A stretch of DNA of 6,830 nt, from contig JAYTQG010000231.1 of NCBI GenBank assembly GCA_043746815.1, positions 1-6,830 on the forward strand, in the 5' to 3' direction. Of the stretch, positions 1 to 6,179 are shown piece by piece. The position numbers were made by a program, and so were the translations under genes. The first letter of the stretch is position 1. Each line of letters begins with the position of its first letter. This stretch comes from JAYTQG01 sp043746815 (lineage in GTDB: Bacteria > Actinomycetota > Thermoleophilia > Miltoncostaeales > Miltoncostaeaceae). The notes beneath the pieces were generated by a model. It saw only the letters and a program-made list of their open reading frames with translations. It was not told where the DNA came from and did no database searches.

Positions 1-1556
1 AGACCAACGGCGGTCGAGGTGATTCCAGTTAGCCACTCAGCGCCATTCGTCAGCTCGGGCAGGTGCACGAGGCTGTCGGAGGTGATTGGCTCAAGCCAAT
101 CGGTGATCTTCTCCCAGCCGCCCGGTACCTCAAGCAGTCCGCCGATTGCCGCCCCACCAGCCAGGATTCCAACGGGAACGCTCATCGTCCAGCGTGGGCC
201 GTGCAGGTGGCCGTAGCCGCCCTCTGGCTCCGGTCCCATGAAGGTTCGGAAGAACAGGCGGAACATGTAGAAGGCAGTGATCCCGGCGGTCACGATGCCA
301 ACCACCCAGCAGAACTTGCCAAGGCCTCCGGCGTTCCAGGCATGGGCGAGGATCGCGTCTTTCGAGAAGAAGCCGGACAGGCCCGGAACGCCAGCGATCG
401 CCATACAACCGATTGCCATCATGATTCCGACCGGCTTCATGCGGGTCCAAAGGCCGCCCATCTTGTCCAGCGACTGTTCGCCGTGCAGGGCGTGGATGAC
501 GATTCCTGCCCCGAGGAAGAGACACGCTTTGAAGAAGGCGTGGGTAACCAGGTGGAACATCGAGGCCGAGTAGGCACCGAGCCCAGCGCCCATCATCATG
601 TAGCCAATTTGGCTGACTGTGCTCCATGCCAGGACGCGCTTGATGTCGACCTGCACCGCGGCGATGCTGGCCGCCATCAGCAGTGTGACCGCGCCGACGA
701 TCGCGATCAGGTGGCTCGCGTTTGGGGCGACCTGATAGAGCAGGTGGAAGCGGACGGTCAGATAGACACCTGCCGTCACCATCGTCGCGGCGTGGATCAG
801 GGCACTGACGGGCGTGGGCCCTTCCATCGCGTCCGGAAGCCAGGTGTGCAGCGGAATTTGCGCGCTCTTGGCGGCGGCCCCGACGAAGAAGAGGAGACCG
901 ACGGCTTCGGCTGCGCCTGGGGACAGCTTGCCGATCCCGTTAAAGATCCCCTCGTAGTCCAGCGTGTTCAGCTTCGTCGCGAGAATGAATGCGCCAATAA
1001 CGAGGCCGATGTCGCCGATGACGTTGATGACGAAGGCCTTGCGCGCAGCGGCGACGGCAGTGGGCCGGTCGTCGTAGAAGCCGATCAGCAGGTAGCTCGC
1101 AAGGCCGACGAGGGCCCAGCCGACGATCAGGAAGATCACGTTTGCCGCTTCGACCAGCATCAGCATCGAGAACACGAAGAAGTTCATCTCCGCAAAAAAG
1201 CGCCGGTAGCCCGGCTCGTGATCCATGTACTCGGTCGAGTAGAGGTGGATGAGGAAGCCAACACCGGTGATCACCAACATCATCAGGATGGAGAGTTGAT
1301 CGATCCGGATCGCGAGGTCGACGTGCAGGTTGCCCATGTCGATCCAGCGCCAGAGCGCCGAGGTGTGGACCTCGTTTTGGTGGCCCGCCTGGTCGATGAA
1401 GAGCGCAATCGTCAGGACGAACGCAGCCAGCATGGAACCGCACCCGACGACACGAACGACGCCCTTCGATGGCTCCTTCGGCCACAGCGAAAGAATCAGT
1501 GCGCCAAGTAGCGGCAACCCAAGGATCAACCAACCCAAAACGTTTTCGGCTTTCAC
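1..1556 (-). CDS. nuoL: NADH-quinone oxidoreductase subunit L, 5' part (C-terminus beyond left edge)
   Basis: Distal antiporter-like subunit of the complex I membrane arm (ND5/Nqo12 family), which moves protons across the cytoplasmic membrane. I translated it by hand: the frame is open from GTG 1556-1554 to the window edge, giving 518 codons of a protein usually near 600-650 residues. The C-terminal lateral helix is therefore not visible. Family landmarks in order are an N-terminal TM at about 7-25, the DQLS segment at 86-89, MDHEPGYRRFF at 111-121, GD at 181-182, AKSAQIPL at 229-236 with Lys230, His255 in SALIHAATMVTAG, Asp304 in VDIKRVLA, His335/His339/Lys343 in HLVTHAFFKA, and Lys399-Asp400 in FFSKD. 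These line up almost residue for residue with E. coli NuoL as I remember it. Oddity: the TM5 GWE motif reads GWA (Ala148), and the Arg usually preceding GD by three residues is Val179. The start overlaps the nuoK stop as GTGA, with a GAGG eight bases upstream. Identity is very secure. Confidence 0.97.
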   Translation of the reverse strand, partial: MKAENVLGWLILGLPLLGALILSLWPKEPSKGVVRVVGCGSMLAAFVLTIALFIDQAGHQNEVHTSALWRWIDMGNLHVDLAIRIDQLSILMMLVITGVGFLIHLYSTEYMDHEPGYRRFFAEMNFFVFSMLMLVEAANVIFLIVGWALVGLASYLLIGFYDDRPTAVAAARKAFVINVIGDIGLVIGAFILATKLNTLDYEGIFNGIGKLSPGAAEAVGLLFFVGAAAKSAQIPLHTWLPDAMEGPTPVSALIHAATMVTAGVYLTVRFHLLYQVAPNASHLIAIVGAVTLLMAASIAAVQVDIKRVLAWSTVSQIGYMMMGAGLGAYSASMFHLVTHAFFKACLFLGAGIVIHALHGEQSLDKMGGLWTRMKPVGIMMAIGCMAIAGVPGLSGFFSKDAILAHAWNAGGLGKFCWVVGIVTAGITAFYMFRLFFRTFMGPEPEGGYGHLHGPRWTMSVPVGILAGGAAIGGLLEVPGGWEKITDWLEPITSDSLVHLPELTNGAEWLTGITSTAVG

Positions 1557-1894
1557 CCGCGCAGCCTCGACAGTTCGTCAACATCAAGTTCAAGGCGATT
1601 GCGGAAGATCGCAACGACCAGTCCGAGCCCAACCACAACCTCGGCAGCCGCGACCACCATCACGACGAGCGCGAAGACCTGCCCGCCGTTGTCATTCCAG
1701 TAGCGCGAGAAGGCCACCAGCGCGACGTTCGCGGAGTTCAGCAGCAGCTCCACCGAGAGCAGTAGAAGGAGCGGGTTTCGCCGGGTGACGACACCGACCA
1801 GCCCGAACAGAAAGAGGAATCCGGAGACGGCCAGGTAGCCCCCAAGCGGGACGTTCCCTGCCGCCTGAGTGGCAGCGCCGTGGACGACGTTCAC
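1553..1894 (-). CDS. nuoK: NADH-quinone oxidoreductase subunit K
   Basis: Small three-helix membrane subunit of complex I (ND4L/Nqo11), sitting between NuoJ/NuoA and the antiporter-like subunits and contributing to proton translocation. It is 113 residues, slightly longer than the usual 100 or so because of about 14 extra N-terminal residues. The two membrane glutamates known to matter in this family are present: Glu49 in SVELLLN and Glu85 in AAAEVVVGL. The RRN loop at 38-40 and the C-terminal ending in RLRG are also typical. The start is GTG at 1894-1892. The codon immediately before it is the nuoJ stop TAG in the same frame, so no earlier start is possible, and no ATG/GTG/TTG lies in the next 15 or so codons. 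A purine-rich site at 1901-1910 supports this start. The stop TGA overlaps the nuoL start by four bases. Confidence 0.96.
   Translation of the reverse strand: MNVVHGAATQAAGNVPLGGYLAVSGFLFLFGLVGVVTRRNPLLLLLSVELLLNSANVALVAFSRYWNDNGGQVFALVVMVVAAAEVVVGLGLVVAIFRNRLELDVDELSRLRG
1565..1568 (-). promoter_or_regulatory. Possible ribosome binding site for nuoL
   Basis: GAGG on the minus strand, eight bases before the nuoL GTG, inside the end of nuoK. It is short and only suggestive. The four-base GTGA stop/start overlap makes coupling to nuoK translation the more important cue. Confidence 0.4.
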
Positions 1895-2425
1895 CTAGCG
1901 CCCCCCTTCCGCCTGAACGCCACGCTTTGCCAGCATGACGGCGCCAACTGCGGCCGCCAACAGGATGAGGGACGTGGCCTCGAACGGAACGAGGTAGCGG
2001 TTGAGGAACGATGTACCGATCGCCTTGGGGCTGCCGAGGTCGGGACCATTCCCGAGGGTCGCAAGTCTCCTGCCAAGGTGGATTCCAGCGTTCAAAAAGG
2101 CAACGACGCCCTCAGCGGCGATCGCGCAGATCGCGAGCCACACGAACGGCTGCCCAACTTCGAAACGATCTGCGGCAGGCGGCGGTGTTCGCTCGCCGAG
2201 ATACGCGATCACGAAGAGGAAGAGCACGACGATGGCGCTTGCATAGACGATGACCTGGATGACCGCCACAAACGGCGCGGCCAAGAGGAGGAACAACAAC
2301 GCGACGGAGACCAGCGTCCCGATGAGGGCGACGGCGGCCTGGAAGGCGTTCTTCAGCGTTACGACCAGCAGCCCGGCGATGATGGCTCCAAGCGCGGCGA
2401 CAACGAATGTGATCTTCTCGCCCAA
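1895..2425 (-). CDS. nuoJ: NADH-quinone oxidoreductase subunit J
   Basis: Membrane subunit of complex I (ND6/Nqo10). Its third helix carries the conserved VYAGAI-type segment that switches conformation during coupling. The product is 176 residues, normal for the family. About five hydrophobic helices are visible, near residues 6-22, 30-49, 54-76, 94-112 and 148-165. The TM3 signature reads IQVIVYASAIVVLFLF at 56-71: the tyrosine (Tyr61) is kept, but the usual glycine two residues later is Ser63. The end, YLVPFEATSLILL at 144-156, is typical. The start is inferred as TTG 2425-2423. The frame is bounded upstream by the in-frame nuoI stop TAG (2440-2438), only four codons separate that stop from the TTG, and no ATG or GTG occurs before the first helix. 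I see no clear ribosome binding site, so translation probably depends on coupling to nuoI. The stop TAG abuts the nuoK GTG with no gap. Confidence 0.95.
   Translation of the reverse strand: MGEKITFVVAALGAIIAGLLVVTLKNAFQAAVALIGTLVSVALLFLLLAAPFVAVIQVIVYASAIVVLFLFVIAYLGERTPPPAADRFEVGQPFVWLAICAIAAEGVVAFLNAGIHLGRRLATLGNGPDLGSPKAIGTSFLNRYLVPFEATSLILLAAAVGAVMLAKRGVQAEGGR
1901..1910 (-). promoter_or_regulatory. Ribosome binding site for nuoK
   Basis: On the minus strand this reads GGAAGGGGGG, six bases before the GTG start of nuoK, and lies inside the last codons of nuoJ. It is the strongest Shine-Dalgarno-like site in the window and decides the nuoK start together with the in-frame stop just upstream. 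Confidence 0.7.
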
Positions 2426-2437
2426 CGCGTCGCCAGC

Positions 2438-2902
2438 CTATTCGAAGACGTCGAAGACGGTACGGACAGGGACCTGCTTGGGGTGCGGCGCGAGCAGCAT
2501 GTCCTTCGTGTAAATCAGCTTGCCACGGTCGTATTCGGACAGTTCGTACTCAGATTCGAGCGTGATCGCGTCAAACGGGCAGGCCACCTCGCAGTAGCCG
2601 CAGAAAATGCAGCGGCTCATGTTGATCTCGTAGATCCGAGCGAAGCGCTCGCCTGCCGAGACGCGGTGCTCAGGAGTGTTCTCCTCCGCGACGACCCGGA
2701 TGCAGTCCGCCGGGCATGCCGCAGCGCACAGCGAACAGCCGACGCACTTTTCGAGGCCATCATCGGTCAGCCAGAGGCGGTGGCGCCCGCGAAAACGCGG
2801 GAAGACGGGGGTTTTCTTCTCCGGATAGCCAATCGTGACGGGGCGCTGCAAGAGGTGCTTGAAGACGACGCCAAAGCCCTTGAGGGTGTCTTGAACGCTC
2901 AT
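2438..2902 (-). CDS. nuoI: NADH-quinone oxidoreductase subunit I (2x 4Fe-4S ferredoxin-type)
   Basis: Peripheral-arm subunit of complex I (TYKY/Nqo9) that passes electrons through two 4Fe-4S clusters from NuoG towards the terminal cluster N2 in NuoB. From ATG 2902 the product is 154 residues. Two ferredoxin motifs are intact: Cys53, Cys56, Cys59 and Cys63 (CVGCSLCAAACP), then Cys98, Cys101, Cys104 and Cys108 (CIFCGYCEVACP). As in all eight-iron ferredoxin folds, the fourth Cys of each motif most likely ligates the other cluster. The N-terminal amphipathic stretch ahead of TPVFPRFRGRHRL is typical of the membrane-facing end. The ATG lies one base after the nuoH stop (TGATATG). A TTG at 2914 in the same frame would add four residues overlapping nuoH; ATG is preferred. 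No strong Shine-Dalgarno motif is visible. The stop is TAG 2440-2438. The product is short compared with E. coli NuoI (about 180) but within the family range. Confidence 0.96.
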   Translation of the reverse strand: MSVQDTLKGFGVVFKHLLQRPVTIGYPEKKTPVFPRFRGRHRLWLTDDGLEKCVGCSLCAAACPADCIRVVAEENTPEHRVSAGERFARIYEINMSRCIFCGYCEVACPFDAITLESEYELSEYDRGKLIYTKDMLLAPHPKQVPVRTVFDVFE

Positions 2903-2903
2903 A

Positions 2904-3899
2904 TCAGTTCGCAAATCCCAGGCCGACGACGATGGCGGTAATCAGCAGGTTCAGCGTGGACAGCGGCAAGAGAACCTTCCAGCCAAGTTTCATGAGGCGG
3001 TCGTAGCGAAGGCGCGGCATCGTGGCCCGCAGCCAGATGAACGCGAAGATCAGGACACCGAGTTTCAGCGAAAGCCAGAGCCAGCCGGGGAGCCATGGGC
3101 CGGAGTAGCCGCCCAGGAAGAGCGTCACGCCAAGGCACGACACCACGATGATGTTCAGGTATTCCGCCATTGTGAACATGGCGAACTTCAACCCGGCGTA
3201 CTCGGTCTGATAGCCAGCGACCAGCTCGCTTTCGGCCTCCGGCAGGTCGAACGGCGCGCGGTTGGTCTCGGCGACTGCGCACAGGCAAAAGATCACGAAT
3301 GACATCGGCTGCAAGACGATGTACCAAACGGTGTCCTGCTGGGCCTTGACGATTCCGGGGAGCGAGAGGGTCTGGGACATCATCACGACACCGATGACGG
3401 TGAGGCCCATCGCGACCTCGTAGCTCACCAGCTGCGCCGCGGTCCGCGCAGCGCCGAGTAGCGAGTACTTGTTGCCGCTGGCCCAACCGCCCAGGATCAA
3501 CCCGTAAAAGCCGAGACTGGAGAGCGCGAAGAGCACCAAGAGGCCGATGTTGAGGTCGGTCCCAAAAAAGTTGACGCGGTGGCCAAACCATTCGGTGGAC
3601 GTCCCGAACGGGATCAACGCGAGGCCGCCGACAGCGGCAAACAGGCTGATCAGTGGCGCCAGCGCGAACAGGACCGGGTTTGCTCCCTGCGGAGTGAAGC
3701 CCTCCTTGAAGATCAGCTTCACCACGTCAGCGAGCGGCTGAAGTAGGCCAAACGGGCCGGTCCGGTTCGGCCCGGGGCGCAACTGGAAGCGGCCGATCAG
3801 CTTGCGCTCAAGCAGCGTGATGTACGCAAAGGCCGTGATCACGATGAAGACGACAAGTGCCGCCTTCACGAGGATGACGAGGGTGGCCTCTTGGAGCAC
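2904..3899 (-). CDS. nuoH: NADH-quinone oxidoreductase subunit H
   Basis: Membrane subunit of complex I (ND1/Nqo8) that anchors the peripheral arm, forms much of the quinone entry chamber and starts the proton pathway. The 331-residue product has about eight hydrophobic helices, as expected. Signatures seen: LLERKLIGRFQLRPGPNR at 29-46, QPLADVVKLIFKE at 54-66, AQLVSYEVAMGL at 155-166 with Glu161, and the charged quinone-side loop AETNRAPFDLPEAESELVAG at 210-229. This loop is followed by YQTEYAGLKFAMFTMAEY. The acidic residues Glu211, Asp218, Glu221, Glu223 and Glu225 are all retained. The end, LRATMPRLRYDRLMKLGWK at 290-308, is also standard. The start is GTG 3899-3897, whose first base is the last base of the nuoG stop (TAGTG). 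A GGGAG at 3910-3914 lies ten bases upstream. The stop is TGA 2906-2904, one base from the nuoI ATG. Confidence 0.97.
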   Translation of the reverse strand: MLQEATLVILVKAALVVFIVITAFAYITLLERKLIGRFQLRPGPNRTGPFGLLQPLADVVKLIFKEGFTPQGANPVLFALAPLISLFAAVGGLALIPFGTSTEWFGHRVNFFGTDLNIGLLVLFALSSLGFYGLILGGWASGNKYSLLGAARTAAQLVSYEVAMGLTVIGVVMMSQTLSLPGIVKAQQDTVWYIVLQPMSFVIFCLCAVAETNRAPFDLPEAESELVAGYQTEYAGLKFAMFTMAEYLNIIVVSCLGVTLFLGGYSGPWLPGWLWLSLKLGVLIFAFIWLRATMPRLRYDRLMKLGWKVLLPLSTLNLLITAIVVGLGFAN

Positions 3900-6160
3900 T
3901 AGGCTGATGCTCCCGGCCTGATGGTGACGCGCGTGGTGCCCTGGTCGACACCCATCAGTGCCTCTGCACCACCGTCGAGGCCCAGCCAGACATATGCGCC
4001 GAGCGGCGACACCTCGTCACTGATCTGAGTTGGCACGCTCGTCTGACCAACCGCAGACGTGATGGTCGCAACTGCGCCCTCGGTGAGCCCAAGGGTTGCC
4101 GCAGTTGTGGGGTGCAGCGTCACCGACGCCCTCGCCCGCAAGGGCGCAAGGGCGGTCGAGGGGCGGGCACTTCCACCATAGATCGGGGTCGTTGCCACGA
4201 GCACTAGGCCCTCACCCGTCGGGGCAACGCTTCGAGCCGTTCCGGATGCGGGCGCGGCGACGGCAGAGAGCGGTGTCCCTTCGATTCCCAGGGTGCCGTA
4301 GGTCATCCCAGCAAAGGCGACGTTCGTCTTCGCGAGACGCTCGAAGACCTGCGCGGGTGTGCGCTCGGCCGGAACGTTCGGGAAACGGTGGGCAATCGCG
4401 ATCAGGATTTCCCATGCGGGCGCGGCCCCTGCCGGACCATTCGCCCCGGCCCGTAGGCGCTGTACGCGGCCAGCCATCGAGACGAGCGTTCCTTCGCGCT
4501 CGTCGGTTGTCAGCCCGGCCATCACGACGGCGGCCGTCGGGGTCAACGCTGTCGCATGGGTTGCGATCTCGATGACCTTGACGTTCTTGAGTGCCGCGGC
4601 CCAACGCGACCCGCCGGGGCCGCCGACGGGGTCTGCATGAATGGTGAACAGCACGTTGATTTGGCCCGCCTCGAGGGCCTCAAGGACGCCATCGATGCTC
4701 AGGCCAATCGCGCGCAGTCCCGCGCCGTTCGTCGCCGCGCCAAGCTCAAGCTGACGCCCATCGGGCTTATCGGCGAGGAGTCCCGCCAACGCCCTGGCAG
4801 CGGCAGGCTCCGCCGCGAGTTCGCGTTCGTCCCACACAACCACCGGGCGAGCCGCAGCGGCAACGTACTGACGAAGCTCGTCGAGCGCGGCACCGATCGC
4901 CCCTGGGTCGCAGGCAATGTGGGCGGCGGCGATGGCTTGAACAGCGGTTGCGTGGTGGTTGACCGTGATGATCCGGGCCCCAATGCGGCGGGCCTTGCGC
5001 AGGCGCAGCTCGACAACCGGTTGCTGATTTGCGAGGTCGCCACCGACGACCACGATGACGTCGGCACGATCGAGGTCGCCAAGTTGGGCACCTGGAACCG
5101 AGCGAAGACCACTGAGGCCATGCCCGGGGATGCCAAGCCGCGAAATCGGTGCGTTTCCGAGGGCAGCGGCGACGCCTTGTGCAAGGAAGCCCTCTTCGAC
5201 CGTCGCATCCGGGCCAACCAGCAACCCGACCCGTGACTTCGGATCCAGCAGGATTGCCGCAGCCGCGCTGACTGCGCGCTCGATCGGAACCTGACGGCGC
5301 CCGGCGCCATCAATGATCAGTGGGTTCGCGATTCGGTCGGCGGAACGGGCGGTGTCGTATGCCCAACGGCCCTTGTCACACAGCCACCCCTCCTCGACCG
5401 CCATGTTGGGCTCGGGACGGCCGGTGACGCGCTTGATCTCGCCCTCACGGACGGTCAGCTCCGTGTTGCAGCCCACCGCGCAGTGGCCGCAGACCGACGG
5501 TGTGTTCGCGACATCCCAGGGACGGCTAACGAACCGGTATGGAACGCTGGTCAGCGCCCCGACCGGGCAAAGGTCGATGATGTTGCCAGTGAAGCGCCCG
5601 ACATATGGGTCGCCCGAGAAGGTTGCGACCTCGGTCTGATCACCGCGTTCTTGGAAGGTCAGCTGTCCATCTTCAGCGACGTCCTGGCTGAAGCGCACAC
5701 AGCGGTAACAGGCGATGCAGCGCTCGCGGTCAATCGCCACCACGGGCGAGAGATCCAGCGGCTTCGGGAAATGGCGCTTCGGCTCAACGAAGCGGGTCTT
5801 TCCGGGCCCAAACGCGAACGTGCGGTCCTGGAGCGGGCATTCGCCGCCCTTGTCGCAAACCGGGCAGTCCAGAGGATGATTGGCAAGGAGGAGTTCAAGG
5901 ACACCGTCCTGGGCCTCTTTGACGGCTGGCGTCGTCGTCCGTACGACCATGTCCGGTGTGACCACCGTGCTGCAGCCGGTCTGCAGGCCGCGGGCACCCT
6001 CGACCTCGACAAGACACATTCGGCACGCGCCAATTGGCGCGCCGAGGCGAGGTTCGTAACAGAAGATCGGGATCTCGATGCCAACGCGCTTGGCGGCATC
6101 CACGAGTACCGAGCCCTTCGGTGCCTGGACGCGCTTGCCGTCAATCTCGAACGTGATCAT
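3899..6160 (-). CDS. nuoG: NADH-quinone oxidoreductase subunit G (iron-sulfur, molybdopterin-oxidoreductase-like)
   Basis: Largest peripheral-arm subunit of complex I (Nqo3/NDUFS1), relaying electrons from NuoE/F to NuoI. From ATG 6160 it has 753 residues. All cluster ligands are visible. The 2Fe-2S N1b site is Cys34, Cys46, Cys49 and Cys63. The N5 site is His95, Cys99, Cys102 and Cys108 (HPLDCPVCDKGGEC). The N6b-type 4Fe-4S site is Cys148, Cys151, Cys154 and Cys198. A fourth set, Cys224, Cys227, Cys231 and Cys261, matches the optional N7 site. From about residue 275 onwards is the degenerate molybdopterin-oxidoreductase fold with no obvious catalytic Cys, ending in a dinucleotide-binding-like domain near 675-735. 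EREGTLVSMAGRVQRL at 554-569 is typical. The start is uncertain: an in-frame GTG at 6187-6185 would add nine residues (VSETTTRVE) and overlap nuoF by eight bases. Neither start has a good ribosome binding site; ATG is preferred on codon grounds only. The stop TAG overlaps the nuoH start by one base. Confidence 0.96.
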   Translation of the reverse strand: MITFEIDGKRVQAPKGSVLVDAAKRVGIEIPIFCYEPRLGAPIGACRMCLVEVEGARGLQTGCSTVVTPDMVVRTTTPAVKEAQDGVLELLLANHPLDCPVCDKGGECPLQDRTFAFGPGKTRFVEPKRHFPKPLDLSPVVAIDRERCIACYRCVRFSQDVAEDGQLTFQERGDQTEVATFSGDPYVGRFTGNIIDLCPVGALTSVPYRFVSRPWDVANTPSVCGHCAVGCNTELTVREGEIKRVTGRPEPNMAVEEGWLCDKGRWAYDTARSADRIANPLIIDGAGRRQVPIERAVSAAAAILLDPKSRVGLLVGPDATVEEGFLAQGVAAALGNAPISRLGIPGHGLSGLRSVPGAQLGDLDRADVIVVVGGDLANQQPVVELRLRKARRIGARIITVNHHATAVQAIAAAHIACDPGAIGAALDELRQYVAAAARPVVVWDERELAAEPAAARALAGLLADKPDGRQLELGAATNGAGLRAIGLSIDGVLEALEAGQINVLFTIHADPVGGPGGSRWAAALKNVKVIEIATHATALTPTAAVVMAGLTTDEREGTLVSMAGRVQRLRAGANGPAGAAPAWEILIAIAHRFPNVPAERTPAQVFERLAKTNVAFAGMTYGTLGIEGTPLSAVAAPASGTARSVAPTGEGLVLVATTPIYGGSARPSTALAPLRARASVTLHPTTAATLGLTEGAVATITSAVGQTSVPTQISDEVSPLGAYVWLGLDGGAEALMGVDQGTTRVTIRPGASA
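3910..3914 (-). promoter_or_regulatory. Possible ribosome binding site for nuoH
   Basis: GGGAG on the minus strand, ten bases before the nuoH GTG, within the last codons of nuoG. The spacing is a little long but acceptable. It supports the GTG that overlaps the nuoG stop. Confidence 0.4.
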
Positions 6161-6179
6161 TTCGACGCGGGTCGTCGTT

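Noticed and set aside
63..1511. A 482-codon open frame on the plus strand, fully antisense to nuoL
   Set aside because: Its product is rich in Asp, Glu, His, Gln and Arg with no recognisable domain, which is what the antisense of a hydrophobic, GC-rich membrane gene produces. The opposite strand encodes an unmistakable NuoL.
1..1556. Possible nuoL pseudogene, because no closed reading frame is present in this stretch
   Set aside because: Hand translation gives one uninterrupted frame from GTG 1556 to the window edge. Only the stop codon is missing, because it lies outside the window.
940..1638. Minus-strand 232-codon open frame across the nuoK/nuoL junction
   Set aside because: It is in a different frame from nuoL and nuoK, is rich in Arg, Pro and His, and has no recognisable domain. 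It is a shifted-frame shadow of nuoL.
1895..2440. Reassignment of UAG to an amino acid
   Set aside because: Three genes end in TAG exactly where their families end, and reading through would fuse peripheral NuoI to membrane NuoJ. TGA is also used as a stop (nuoF, nuoH, nuoK), so an ordinary code fits best.
2903..2914. TTG 2914 as the nuoI start
   Set aside because: It adds only four residues overlapping nuoH and has no ribosome binding site, while an ATG lies one base after the nuoH stop.
1880..2941. A 353-codon plus-strand open frame antisense to nuoI and nuoJ
   Set aside because: The same charged, low-information composition and no family signature. The minus strand carries complete nuoI and nuoJ with all expected motifs.
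2899..3591. Minus-strand 230-codon open frame inside nuoH
   Set aside because: Out of frame with nuoH, arginine-rich and without motifs; nuoH in the correct frame is complete and conserved.
4556..5236. Plus-strand open frames within nuoG (also 5483-6232)
   Set aside because: They are antisense to a continuous, well-conserved nuoG, have no domain signature and no convincing ribosome binding site.
6161..6179. Promoter or terminator between nuoF and nuoG, the widest gap in the window
   Set aside because: Only 19 bases, with no hairpin plus T-run and no recognisable -35/-10 pair.
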